The notes under the pieces: generated by a model | Database searches by the model: none | What the model was told of the DNA's origin: nothing | The model's input: the letters and a program-made list of their open reading frames with translations, nothing else | DNA from: Rhodococcus maanshanensis NBRC 100610 | GTDB lineage: Bacteria; Actinomycetota; Actinomycetes; Mycobacteriales; Mycobacteriaceae | Length of the DNA: 64,000 nucleotides | Reading direction: 5' to 3' | NCBI RefSeq assembly: GCF_001894865.1 | Contig: NZ_BCXA01000021.1 | Coordinates: 1-64,000 of the forward strand | Translations under genes and position numbers: made by a program | Shown: positions 54,917-63,066 of the stretch, piece after piece | Numbering within the stretch: the first letter of the stretch is position 1 | Layout of the letters: every line of letters begins with the position of its first letter

Positions 54917-55198
54917 ATGCCATCAGGAATCGGACGTCGACTCGCGACAGCAGTGGCCGTCACAGCGGCGCTCGCGGGAGGGACGGTCGTCGGCGCCGGA
55001 CCCGCCGCTGCCGGCTCAATCGAGACATCTGCGCCGTATTTCGGATCCCTCACTGGCGACAACTTGGAGGAGGATCCCGGTCGCCTGATCCTCAACGAGG
55101 TATTCGAGAGCTGGATCGACCTGCAATGCGCAGTCGCGCCCGATGCCGGTTCGATTGATTGCGACTGGAGTCCTCCCTCTATGGTCGGAATTGGATAA
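54917..55198 (+). CDS. small secreted protein of unknown function
   Basis: 93-aa exported protein. Signal peptide about residues 1-32 (RRLATAVAVTAALAGGTVVG, cut near AAA-G). The mature 60 residues are acidic with two cysteines (QCAVAP and DCDW) that can pair. Good ribosome-binding site ggaaggg before the ATG. The 134-bp region upstream (54783-54916) is AT-rich with a TATATT box and a perfect ACTGCC-CT-GGCAGT repeat. Not recognised; base composition suggests acquisition from elsewhere. Confidence 0.65.
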   Translation: MPSGIGRRLATAVAVTAALAGGTVVGAGPAAAGSIETSAPYFGSLTGDNLEEDPGRLILNEVFESWIDLQCAVAPDAGSIDCDWSPPSMVGIG

Positions 55199-55225
55199 CC
55201 CGTCGACGAGGCCACCCGAACCTGA

Positions 55226-55440
55226 TCACGTCACCGGCGTGTACTCCTGCTCGGGTCGGCCGGTCGCGTCGTAGCGCAACTGCGTGCGCAGCCGCCCCTT
55301 CGCGACCAGCGCGGCCACGTACCGCTGGGCGGAAGGCGCGGGAGACACCGATCCCGGTGGCGACCTCCGAGGCGGACAGGCTGCGGACCGTCGGCGAGCC
55401 AGCGGGTATGGCACCTCTGACCGCACCCCTCCGATACCGC
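55226..55440 (-). pseudogene. frameshifted C-terminal fragment of a CitB/DcuR-type response regulator
   Basis: Two frames joined across one extra base (near 55336-55344) read SLSASEVATGIGVSRA then SAQRYVAALVAKGRLRTQLR, YDATGRPEQEYTPVT, stop at 55226. This is the DNA-binding end of citrate/C4-dicarboxylate-type response regulators (typical wording SRxTARRYLExLVxxG...RYGxxGRPEHRY). Receiver domain is missing; sequence upstream of about 55440 is unrelated. The gene is dead. It lies in a 388-bp gap with no intact gene (55199-55586). Confidence 0.72.
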
Positions 55441-55479
55441 ACCGAGAACGAAAGCGGCGCGCTGTAGTTCGCGGACCAA

Positions 55480-55590
55480 CTCGATCAGCGGCGCCGAGTG
55501 GAAGCTGCTGGCGAGTCGATCCCGCTGGCCGAGCAGGTCCCGCGCGCCGAGAACCAGCAGATCCCCGTCGACCCGGCGGACCTGCGCTAG
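55480..55590 (+). pseudogene. orphan 3' end of a DUF3239 gene
   Basis: About 92 bp (55480-55571) repeat the end of the DUF3239 gene (about 54685-54775) with a handful of substitutions and one deleted base, which breaks the frame (gcgaagtcg becomes gcgagtcg). The tail then differs: GTCGACCCGGCGGACCTGCGCTAG, ending VDPADLR, as if from a paralogue rather than a fresh copy. Its TAG interlocks with the convergent GNAT stop (CTAG). Confidence 0.8.
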
Positions 55591-56156
55591 CCGAGCTCCG
55601 GCCAGCCCTCGGCCTGCGCCCGCGGATCCTCGTAGAGCAGGCCCGCTACCCACTCGTCGCGCCTGCGCCCGCGCTGTAGACCGCCCGCGCGCAGCGTGCC
55701 CTCGAATCGGAAGCCCACCCGCCGCGCCACGGACGCGGACTGCTTGTTGCCGACATAGGCGCGCCACTCGATCCGTTCCAGCGCCATCCCGTCCGGGCGG
55801 AAACCGAAGTCGCACACCAGGTTCACCGCCCTGGCCATCAGGCCGCGGCCACGGACCGCCTGGTTCAACCAGAAGCCGATGTCCGCGGCCGAGTCGTCGC
55901 GGCAGGCGAGACCGATCATCCCGACCACGGCGCCCGCGGGCGTGTGCCGCATCGCCCAGGTGGGGCTGCGGTCCGCCCACCCGACGGGCACCACCCGCTC
56001 GACGAACCGTTGCGCGTCGTCGTGGGTGTACGGCACCGGCAGCGTGGTCCACTCCCCCACCGCCTCGTCCTGACAGCACCTGACGATGGACTCGACGTCG
56101 CCTGGTCCAGGCGGCGTCAGCCACAGACCCTCGTCGTTGAGCGATTCCACGAACAT
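55587..56156 (-). CDS. GNAT acetyltransferase, RimJ/RimL-like
   Basis: 189-aa N-acetyltransferase. TPPGPGDVESIVRCCQDEAVGEWTTLPVPYT at the start and the acetyl-CoA binding IGFWLNQAVRGRGLMARAVNLV in the middle, then WRAYVGNKQSASVARRVGFRFEGTLR. Acts on an amine (protein N-terminus, polyamine or antibiotic). Last gene of the sulfur-type operon, 21 bp after the LLM gene, though it may be only a neighbour. Confidence 0.87.
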   Translation of the reverse strand: MFVESLNDEGLWLTPPGPGDVESIVRCCQDEAVGEWTTLPVPYTHDDAQRFVERVVPVGWADRSPTWAMRHTPAGAVVGMIGLACRDDSAADIGFWLNQAVRGRGLMARAVNLVCDFGFRPDGMALERIEWRAYVGNKQSASVARRVGFRFEGTLRAGGLQRGRRRDEWVAGLLYEDPRAQAEGWPELG

Positions 56157-56177
56157 GCCAGCTCCTGCCTCGCGTAC

Positions 56178-57167
56178 CTACCCTGCCAGCGCGGGGATCA
56201 CCTCGCGTTCGAACAGTTCGATCCCCGAGGTGTCGTACGCGGCCTCGGGGAAGTAGCAGATCCCGTAGCTCAGGCCCTGATCACGCAGGGCGGTCAGGTT
56301 GTCGATGATCTGCTCGGGCGTCCCGACCCCTGGCATCCCGCGGAACGCCGCCATCGAGGCCTCCGCGAGGTCCTCGCCGACGAATCTCGCCATCCTGGCC
56401 TTGGTCGCGGCCAGGCGGTCCTCGACCTCCGCCTCGGTGGCACCGATCGCGACGTTGTAGTTCGCCGAGCGCACGATCGCATCGAAGTCGGTGCCGACCG
56501 CCGCGCAGTGCTCCTTGAGCACGGCGGACTTCTGGGGGAAGCCCTCGAGGGTGCCGTCGAAATTGGTGTACTGGGCGTACTTCGCCGCGATCTTCAGGGT
56601 CACCTTCTCGCCGCCGCCCGCGATCCACAGCGGGATCCCGCCCTCCTGCAGCGGCAGCGGGCGGACGATCGCTCCGTCGACCCGATAGTGCGCGCCGTCC
56701 AGGGTCGCGGACCCGGTGGTCCAGGCCTGCCTCAGGATCTGCACGCCCTCGTCGAGACGGGCCAGACGCTCACCGGCGGACGGGAATCCGTAGCCGTAGG
56801 CCCGCCATTCGTGTTCGTACCAGCCCGCGCCGATGCCCATCTCGATGCGGCCACCCGAGATCAGATCCGCGGTGGCGGCGATCTTGGCCAGGTAGGCGGG
56901 GTTCCGGTAGCTCATCGCGGTGCACATCTGCCCAAGGCGGATGGTGGAGGTCACCGCACCGAGCGCGGACATGAGCGACCAGGCCTCGTGGGTGGCCTGG
57001 TCGGTCGGCGCGGGCACGGTGTGGAAATGGTCGTACACCCAGGCCGACTCCCACGGTCCGGATTCGGCCCGCAGCGTGACCGACTTCATCGCGTCCCACT
57101 GCTCGGCCGGGTCGATGCCAACCAGATCCAGACGCCAGCCCTGCGGTACGAACATCCCGAAACGCAT
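56178..57167 (-). CDS. LLM-class F420-dependent oxidoreductase
   Basis: 329-aa TIM-barrel luciferase-like enzyme. MRFGMFVPQGWRLDL start, WVYDHFHTVPAP, GSxTSTIRLGQMCTAMSYRNPAYLAKIAATAD and GRIEMGIGAGWYEHEWRAYGY are those of F420-dependent members in Mycobacteriales. Substrate unknown. It lies 44 bp behind the FMN-dependent monooxygenase gene and probably shares its transcript. Confidence 0.85.
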   Translation of the reverse strand: MRFGMFVPQGWRLDLVGIDPAEQWDAMKSVTLRAESGPWESAWVYDHFHTVPAPTDQATHEAWSLMSALGAVTSTIRLGQMCTAMSYRNPAYLAKIAATADLISGGRIEMGIGAGWYEHEWRAYGYGFPSAGERLARLDEGVQILRQAWTTGSATLDGAHYRVDGAIVRPLPLQEGGIPLWIAGGGEKVTLKIAAKYAQYTNFDGTLEGFPQKSAVLKEHCAAVGTDFDAIVRSANYNVAIGATEAEVEDRLAATKARMARFVGEDLAEASMAAFRGMPGVGTPEQIIDNLTALRDQGLSYGICYFPEAAYDTSGIELFEREVIPALAG

Positions 57168-57211
57168 GGGGGTGATCCTACCGAGGAGCCGGCCCGCCCA
57201 TCAGGCTTCGC

Positions 57212-58558
57212 TCATGCACTGTTCCTGGCCCGCGACGCGGCGAACTGGCTGGACGGATGCGCCAACCCGTAGTGCCCGCGCAGGGTCGACGCCGTGTACT
57301 CCGCACGGAACAGCCCGCGGCGTTGCAGGATCGGCACGACCTGGTCGACGAAATCGGTCAGACCCCCCGGCAGGTAGGGCGGCATGATGTTGAAGCCGTC
57401 GGCCGCCCCCTGCTCGAACCACAGCTGGAGCTCGTCCGCGATCTGCTCCGGGGTGCCCGCGAAAGTCCGATGCCCGCGTCCGCCCCCGAGCAGGCCGATC
57501 AGCTCGCGCACCGTCAGTGCGTCGGACTCGGCCAGTTCCTTGACCAGTTCGTAGCGGCTCTTGTTGCCCTGGATCTCGTGCACGGACGGCAGCGGCGGCA
57601 GCGGCGCATCGAGCGAGTGCGCGGTCAGGTCGACGCCGAGTATGGCCGACAGCTGCCGAAGCGCGTAGTCCGGCGAGATCAGCTCCGTGAACTCCCGCTC
57701 CAGCTCCCGCGCCTCCGACTCGGTCGGCGCGATGAAGGGCACGATCCCCGGCAGCACCTTCAGCTCGTCCGCGTGCCTGCCGTGCGCGGTCACCCGCGCC
57801 TTGAGGTCCCGGTAGAACTCCTGACCCTGGGCGAGCGTGCGTTGCGCGGTGAACACGGCCTCGGCGTAACGCGCCGCGAAGTCCTTCCCGCTCTCGGACG
57901 ACCCCGCCTGCACCAGCAGGGGACGGCCCTGCGGCGAGCGCGGTGAGTTCAGCGGGCCACGGATCCGGAAGTGCGCGCCGGCGTGGTCGATCGCGTGCAC
58001 CTTGTCCGGGTCGGCGAACACGCCCGTGTCCGGGTCGAGTACGACGGCATCGTCCTCCCAGCTGTCCCAGAGCGCGACCGCGGCATCGACGAACTCCTCG
58101 GCCCGCTGATACCTGCCGAGGTGGTCGGGGATGGCGTCGAGACCGAAGTTCGCTGCCTCGTCCTCGCCCGCGCTCGTGACGATGTTCCAACCGGCCCTGC
58201 CGCCGCTGATGTGGTCGAGCGAGGCGAACTTGCGGGCGGTGGTGAACGGATCGCTGTACGTGGTCGAGGACGTCGCGATCAACCCGATGTGCTCGGTGGC
58301 GCCCGCGATCGCGGTGAGCAGGGTGACCGGCTCGAAGGTGGCCAACGCGTTGTGCTTGATGCGCGGGCCGACCGCGAGCCCGTCAGCGAAGAACACCGAA
58401 TCGAGCTTGCCGCGTTCGGCGATCCGGCCGAGCTCGGCGAAATGCCCGACCGATCGCACGTCGTCGGCGTTGGTACGTGGATGACGCCAGGCCGCCTCGT
58501 GATGGCCGACGCCCATGAGGAAGGCGTTGAGATGAAACTGCTTGGACCGCTGAGACAT
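57212..58558 (-). CDS. NtaA/SnaA/DszA-family FMN-dependent monooxygenase
   Basis: 448-aa flavin monooxygenase of the group that oxidises nitrilotriacetate, dibenzothiophene sulfone, dimethyl sulfide and similar organosulfur compounds with FMNH2. Features: FLMGVGHHEAAWRHP, ATSSTTYSDPFTTARKFASLDHISGGRAGWNIVTS, and PQGRPLLVQAGSSESGKDFAARYAEAVFT. ATG at 58558 with aaggag nine bases ahead. Lies 13 bp after the permease gene, so it is part of the ABC operon; a separate flavin reductase is not in the window. Confidence 0.9.
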   Translation of the reverse strand: MSQRSKQFHLNAFLMGVGHHEAAWRHPRTNADDVRSVGHFAELGRIAERGKLDSVFFADGLAVGPRIKHNALATFEPVTLLTAIAGATEHIGLIATSSTTYSDPFTTARKFASLDHISGGRAGWNIVTSAGEDEAANFGLDAIPDHLGRYQRAEEFVDAAVALWDSWEDDAVVLDPDTGVFADPDKVHAIDHAGAHFRIRGPLNSPRSPQGRPLLVQAGSSESGKDFAARYAEAVFTAQRTLAQGQEFYRDLKARVTAHGRHADELKVLPGIVPFIAPTESEARELEREFTELISPDYALRQLSAILGVDLTAHSLDAPLPPLPSVHEIQGNKSRYELVKELAESDALTVRELIGLLGGGRGHRTFAGTPEQIADELQLWFEQGAADGFNIMPPYLPGGLTDFVDQVVPILQRRGLFRAEYTASTLRGHYGLAHPSSQFAASRARNSA

Positions 58559-58571
58559 TGCGATGAACTCC

Positions 58572-59444
58572 TTAGATCGGACCGACACGCCAGCGGGACA
58601 GGCGGCGCTCGGCGAGGACGAGGATCCCGTTGAAGACGAGGCCGAGAAGCGAGATCGCGATGATCCCGGCGTACATCTTCGGGATCTGGAAGTTGTACTG
58701 AGAGGCGGTGATCAGATAGCCCAGTCCTGCCTTCGCGCCGACCATCTCCGCGGCGATCAGGACGAGGATCGAGGACGCGGCCGCCATCCGGATGCCGGTG
58801 AAGACGGTCGGGACGGCCGCGGGCAGGATCACCTTCTGGAACAGCCGGATCGGCGTGAGGCCGAGCGACAGTGCGGATTTGACCAGTAGCGGGTCCACCG
58901 TTCGGACTCCCGAAATGGTGTTCAACAGGATCGGGAAGGTGCTCGCGTAGATCACAAGGGCGACCTTCGAGGTCTCGCCGATGCCGAGCACGAGGACGAA
59001 GACCGGGAGCAACGCCAGCGCCGCCGTGTTGCGGAGCAGCTCGAGGATCGGGTTCACGAACTCGGCCACCGGCCGGTACCACGCAATGGCGACACCGAGC
59101 GGGATGGCGATCGCGATGGCGATCGCGAACCCGGTCAGCGCCCTGCTCAGGCTCGCGGAGGCGTGGTTCCACAGCTCGCCGCTGGCGGCCAGGTCACCGA
59201 AGGCGCCGGCCACCACGGAGAACGGCGGCAGGAACACCTTGTCGACAAGGCCCAGCCTGGGGGCGAGCTCCCACAGCAGCAGGAACAGGCCGATCGCCAG
59301 CGATGGCTTGAGTATCCGCCAGGCCGCGGCGCGAGCCGCCCGGCCGCCGCGGGCGAGAGTGCCCTGGCGCGGCGGCGCCGCCGGCGCGGAGCGCGGCACC
59401 CGACCGGCGGCGACCGGCGGCACGAGCAGTTCGACACTAGACAT
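58572..59444 (-). CDS. ABC transporter permease (SsuC/TauC-like)
   Basis: 290-aa inner-membrane permease with about six TMs after a 40-residue Pro/Arg-rich cytosolic lead. The EAA-type loop SALSLGLTPIRLFQKVILPAAVPTVFTGIRMA is the ATPase contact. Similar to SsuC/TauC permeases for sulfonates and taurine. It overlaps the ATPase gene by 8 bp. Confidence 0.9.
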   Translation of the reverse strand: MSSVELLVPPVAAGRVPRSAPAAPPRQGTLARGGRAARAAAWRILKPSLAIGLFLLLWELAPRLGLVDKVFLPPFSVVAGAFGDLAASGELWNHASASLSRALTGFAIAIAIAIPLGVAIAWYRPVAEFVNPILELLRNTAALALLPVFVLVLGIGETSKVALVIYASTFPILLNTISGVRTVDPLLVKSALSLGLTPIRLFQKVILPAAVPTVFTGIRMAAASSILVLIAAEMVGAKAGLGYLITASQYNFQIPKMYAGIIAISLLGLVFNGILVLAERRLSRWRVGPI

Positions 59445-60270
59445 GAGCCGCCTCCTTCTTCACGGCACCAGGCGCCTCGAGCTCCTGGTGTTGAGCACGC
59501 GCCACCTCGCCCTGCAATTGGCTCCAGATGTGATGCCGGAACTCCCGGAATCGCGGGCCGGAGCGGACATCCTCTGCGCTGCGGTCGATGTCGATGTCGA
59601 CCACCGTCTTCACGCGACCCGGTCGCGAGGTGAGCACGGCCACCCGCTGGCCGAGGTACACGGCCTCGTCGATGCCGTGCGTGATGAACAGGATGGTCTT
59701 GCCGGTGGCGCGCCAGATCCGCAGCAACTCGTCCTGCAGCGATTCCCTGGTCTGGGCGTCGAGCGCCGCGAACGGCTCGTCCATCAGCAGCACCTCGGGG
59801 TCGAAGGCCAGGCTCCGCGCGATCGCGACCCGCTGCTTCATCCCGCCCGACAGTTCGTGCGGGTACCGGTCGCCGAACCCGTGCAACCCGACCAGTTCGA
59901 GATAATGGCCGGCGATCTCCCGTCGTTGCCGCTTCGGCAGACCCTTTGCCTCCAAACCGAACTCGATGTTGTGCAGCGCCGTCCGCCACGGCAGCAGCGC
60001 GTACTGCTGAAAGACGATCCCGCGGTCGAGGCCGGGACCGGTGATCGGTTGACCTTCGAGCAGGATCCGCCCGGACGACGGTGTGGTCAGGCCACCGAGA
60101 AGATCCAGCAGCGTGGACTTGCCGCAGCCGCTCGGACCCACAAGGACCAGGAACTCACCGGCCGCGACGTCGATGCTGATGTCCTCGATCGCCGTGAACC
60201 GGGCGTCGGACCCGCGGATACCGAAGTGCTTGCTGACCCGGTCCAGCCGGAGTTTGGGTTCGGCGGTCAT
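59437..60270 (-). CDS. ABC transporter ATPase (SsuB/TauB-like)
   Basis: 277-aa ABC ATPase. Walker A GPSGCGKST (45-53), Q-loop QQYALLPW, signature LSGGMKQRVAIARSL, Walker B VLLMDEPFAALD, H-loop ITHGIDEAV. The nitrate/sulfonate/taurine group is indicated by the Q-loop and the ALLPWRTALHNIEFGL stretch. GTGA-type and 8-bp overlaps bind it tightly to its neighbours. Confidence 0.92.
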   Translation of the reverse strand: MTAEPKLRLDRVSKHFGIRGSDARFTAIEDISIDVAAGEFLVLVGPSGCGKSTLLDLLGGLTTPSSGRILLEGQPITGPGLDRGIVFQQYALLPWRTALHNIEFGLEAKGLPKRQRREIAGHYLELVGLHGFGDRYPHELSGGMKQRVAIARSLAFDPEVLLMDEPFAALDAQTRESLQDELLRIWRATGKTILFITHGIDEAVYLGQRVAVLTSRPGRVKTVVDIDIDRSAEDVRSGPRFREFRHHIWSQLQGEVARAQHQELEAPGAVKKEAAHV

Positions 60271-61367
60271 TTCGCTGCCCCCAACGCTTGCCCGTCGGCG
60301 CCGCTGGTGGCGGCGTAGGCGCCGTTCGCATACGGGTTGTACTCGTTCGTGAACAGGTCGGCCGCCTTCAACTCACCCGGCTTCAGCTCGCCGTTCCTGA
60401 CCAGCCAATCGACCCAGGTCTGCAACTCGCGGTCGGCGATGACCGCACCCGCGACCGGGATGCCGGGGCTGCGCCAGTAGTCCGTGAGCTGCGTGTTCTC
60501 GTTGCGACCGCGCTTACCGATGATCTCCCTGAACCTGGCCACGACCTCGTCCCGCGGCGTGGTCTGGGTCCATCGGACCGCCCGCGCGGTGCCCTGTACG
60601 AAATCCTTTGTCGCCTCGGGGTTCTTGGCGATGAAGTCGTCACGCAGAACGTAGGTGCCGTAACTGAAGTCGCCGAAGATGGCCGAATCCGTGAAGAGCG
60701 GGCGCAGGCCGCCGCGGCCGACGGCAGTCTCCCGGAAGACGCCCTTGAGCGCGGCGACGTCGATCTGACCTTCCCTCAGCGCCTGCTCGGTGTTGATCGG
60801 GGGAACCACGATCAACTCGACCTGCTTGATCTCGTCGGGCGAGAGTCCCTGCTGGGCCAGCCATTCGCGCACCACGAATTCATGGTGGGCGCCAAGGGTG
60901 TTCATGCCGACCTTCTTGCCGATCAGGTCCCGCGCGCCTGCGATCGGCGCGCCGTCGAGCACGAAGTACCCGGTGAAGTCACCCTGGTCGGCGCCGTACG
61001 AGCTCACCACCGAGGTGATCGGGGAACCCGCGGCGCGAAGCTTGACGACCGCGCCGTTGAATGCCATCCCGAAGTCGGTCTGCCCGGTGGCCACGGACTG
61101 GATGTCCTGTGGACCGCTGGTGGTGTCACCCACCCATTTCGGCTCGATGCTCTCGAAGTAGCCGAGGTCCGCCGCCAACTCCGGGAAGGTGACCTGTCCG
61201 GCCGCACCCTGGTAGCGCAGCACGGCCTTGCCGTCCGCGGTCTGCTCGGCCTCGGACGACCCCGAGCAGGCGCCGACCAGTGAACCGATCGTCAGGAGCG
61301 CGGCAAGGGCCGCGAGTGCGCGCAGGGGTCGCTGCGTTGATCGTCTCTTGGGCGTCGGTGATGCCAT
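60267..61367 (-). CDS. ABC transporter substrate-binding lipoprotein (SsuA-like)
   Basis: 366-aa periplasm-side binding protein anchored by a lipobox LVGAC (Cys at about 34). NMT1/THI5-like fold: VTFPELAADLGYFESIEPKWVGDTTSGPQDIQSVATGQTDFGMAFNGAV, GKKVGMNTLGAHHEF. The closest described ligands are aliphatic sulfonates or sulfonate esters; the linked DszA-type monooxygenase points to an organosulfur compound. First gene of the operon; the 119-bp upstream region has no obvious operator or Cys-rich leader peptide. Confidence 0.9.
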   Translation of the reverse strand: MASPTPKRRSTQRPLRALAALAALLTIGSLVGACSGSSEAEQTADGKAVLRYQGAAGQVTFPELAADLGYFESIEPKWVGDTTSGPQDIQSVATGQTDFGMAFNGAVVKLRAAGSPITSVVSSYGADQGDFTGYFVLDGAPIAGARDLIGKKVGMNTLGAHHEFVVREWLAQQGLSPDEIKQVELIVVPPINTEQALREGQIDVAALKGVFRETAVGRGGLRPLFTDSAIFGDFSYGTYVLRDDFIAKNPEATKDFVQGTARAVRWTQTTPRDEVVARFREIIGKRGRNENTQLTDYWRSPGIPVAGAVIADRELQTWVDWLVRNGELKPGELKAADLFTNEYNPYANGAYAATSGADGQALGAAK

Positions 61368-61486
61368 GGTCTGAGTCCTCGGGTTGGGCGACTGGATGGT
61401 TCGTCAAAGATGACGGACGCCGCGACCATCGGGAACAGTTCGGTTCACCGGGGTTTTAAGTCGAACCACTTCGTAGAATCGATGCC

Positions 61487-62410
61487 ATGGGCACCGTCGC
61501 ACTCGCCGAGACCTTCGAATCCCACCGCCGTCACCTGTTGTCGGTCGGCTACCGGATGACCGGCAGCGTGTCCGACGCCGAGGACGCCGTGCAGGAGGCC
61601 TGGCTCCGGCTGAGCGAGACCGACACCGATTCCGTCCGCGACCTGCGCGCCTGGTTGACCACCGTGGTCGGACGGATCTGTCTCGACCACCTTCGCAGCG
61701 CCGCCGTCCGGCGCGAAAGCTATGTCGGGCAGTGGCTTCCGGAGCCGATCGTGATGCCCCTGGAGTCCTCGGGGTCGATCGACCCACTGGAAGCCGTTGT
61801 GCGCGAGGAGGACGCGCGGTTGGCTGCGATGGTCGTACTCGACACCCTCGGACCGGATCAGCGCACCGCGTTCGTGCTGCACGACGGGTTCGGCGTCCCG
61901 TTCGACGAGATCGCGGGGATTCTCGGCACCTCGACCGCCGCGACCCGGCAACTGGCGTCGCGCGGACGGCGCGCGGTGGCGGGCGCCGAGAAGCCGACCC
62001 CGGACGACGAGCACGCGGAGGCGGTGGGCCGGCTGATGGCCGCGATGGCGACCGGCGACCTCCAGGCCGTGTTGGACGCGCTGCACCCGGACGCCCTGGT
62101 GATCGGCGACGCCAACGGCACCACCCGCACGGCCGTCAATGTCATCCACGGGTCCGAGAAGTTCGCCCGCTTCTTCCTCGGCCTGATCAATCGCTATGGG
62201 GCGCAGGCTTTCCTGGCGATCGAACCGGCCATGGTGAACGGCCAGCTCGGTTTCTTCACGCACGGGTCGCCCGGGGACGAGACACACCCGGGCTTCCCGT
62301 CGCGCGTCGGCGGCTTCACGGTCCGAGACGGCAAGGTGAGCGCCGCCTATGACATCGCGAACCCGGAGAAGTTCGCGGGCATCAGGCTCCAGGACCGGCC
62401 TGCCCCGTGA
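61487..62410 (+). CDS. sigJ: ECF41-type RNA polymerase sigma factor (SigJ-like)
   Basis: 307-aa ECF sigma with a C-terminal SnoaL-like extension. Sigma2 (about 9-75, YRMTGSVSDAEDAVQEAWLRL), sigma4 (about 105-165, FVLHDGFGVPFDEIAGILGTSTAATRQLASRGRRAV). Linker WLPEP (83-87), and the C-terminal NPEKF (ECF41 NPDKL) are group signatures; the DGGG motif is changed to DANG. The extension controls activity instead of an anti-sigma factor. ECF41 genes are typically linked to carboxymuconolactone-decarboxylase-like genes, as here. ATG at 61487. Confidence 0.92.
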   Translation: MGTVALAETFESHRRHLLSVGYRMTGSVSDAEDAVQEAWLRLSETDTDSVRDLRAWLTTVVGRICLDHLRSAAVRRESYVGQWLPEPIVMPLESSGSIDPLEAVVREEDARLAAMVVLDTLGPDQRTAFVLHDGFGVPFDEIAGILGTSTAATRQLASRGRRAVAGAEKPTPDDEHAEAVGRLMAAMATGDLQAVLDALHPDALVIGDANGTTRTAVNVIHGSEKFARFFLGLINRYGAQAFLAIEPAMVNGQLGFFTHGSPGDETHPGFPSRVGGFTVRDGKVSAAYDIANPEKFAGIRLQDRPAP

Positions 62411-62984
62411 CCGCCTGATCGGCCCACGGCACCCGGCACGCATCTCCCGAGTTGAACCCCTGCTCGGTGATCCCGAGCGCAGAGTACATCCGGGCCCGCA
62501 TGTTCTCGAGCCCGATCTGATAGGTCAGTTCGACGACCCCGTCCTTGCCGAACCGGCGTTCCAGGTCCGCCACCTGCTCGTCGGTCACGGTGCCGGGAGT
62601 CGCCGTCACCGCATCGGCGTAGGCGATCGCCGCGCGCTCGTCCTCGCTGTAGAGCGGGGAGTTTTCGTAGTCGCCGATCTTCTGGAGCCGCTCGATGTCG
62701 AGGCCGTCGAGGCGCTGCAGCATGGTGCCGAAGTCCACGCACCAGGAGCATCCGACGGTCCACGCGACGCGGAACACCGCCAGCTCTCGGACGTTCGCGG
62801 GCAGCACCTTCGAGGCCTTCTCCGCCGCCATCTCGTGCCGGGCGCAGGCCACGAAGAGCTTGCGATGGTTCGCCAGCACGGTGAAGGGCTCGGGCACCGC
62901 GCCGAACCTGCGGCTGGCGAACTTGTAGGCCACCTTGATCAGCAGTCCGGCATCCTTCGGAGCCACCGGCTGGATTCGAGTCAT
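62382..62984 (-). CDS. carboxymuconolactone-decarboxylase/AhpD-like protein
   Basis: 200-aa protein of the CMD/AhpD superfamily with the redox CxxC motif C79-SW-C82 in WTVGCSWCVDFGTML. These proteins act as peroxidase partners or thiol oxidoreductases; the ECF41-linked ones have unknown substrates. Convergent with sigJ and overlapping its 3' end by 29 bp. ATG at 62984 with aggagg. An ECF41-consensus promoter lies 52-78 bp upstream. Confidence 0.9.
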   Translation of the reverse strand: MTRIQPVAPKDAGLLIKVAYKFASRRFGAVPEPFTVLANHRKLFVACARHEMAAEKASKVLPANVRELAVFRVAWTVGCSWCVDFGTMLQRLDGLDIERLQKIGDYENSPLYSEDERAAIAYADAVTATPGTVTDEQVADLERRFGKDGVVELTYQIGLENMRARMYSALGITEQGFNSGDACRVPWADQAVTGQAGPGA

Positions 62985-63035
62985 GACGCCCTCCTGTTTC
63001 GCGTTTCGGCGGCCGTTCGTGCCGCCTATCCCTTG

Positions 63036-63062
63036 GACGAGACAGCCCGGGAAAACGTGACA
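63036..63062 (-). promoter_or_regulatory. predicted ECF41 sigma promoter
   Basis: On the minus strand: TGTCACG (63062-63056), 16 bases, CGTC (63039-63036). The published ECF41 promoter (from memory) is TGTCACA-N16-CGTC, so six of seven -35 bases, the exact spacer and the whole -10 agree. It points into the CMD-like gene and lies just outside the ABC permease stop. Confidence 0.82.
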
Positions 63063-63066
63063 GCCG

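Noticed and set aside
55231-56124. Long minus-strand frame over the decay zone and GNAT gene
   Set aside because: It reads through the DUF3239 remnant in antisense and the GNAT gene in the wrong frame.
61368-61486. Cys-rich leader peptide or SAM riboswitch before the sulfur operon
   Set aside because: No Cys-containing short ORF and no conserved riboswitch core could be found in the 119 bp.
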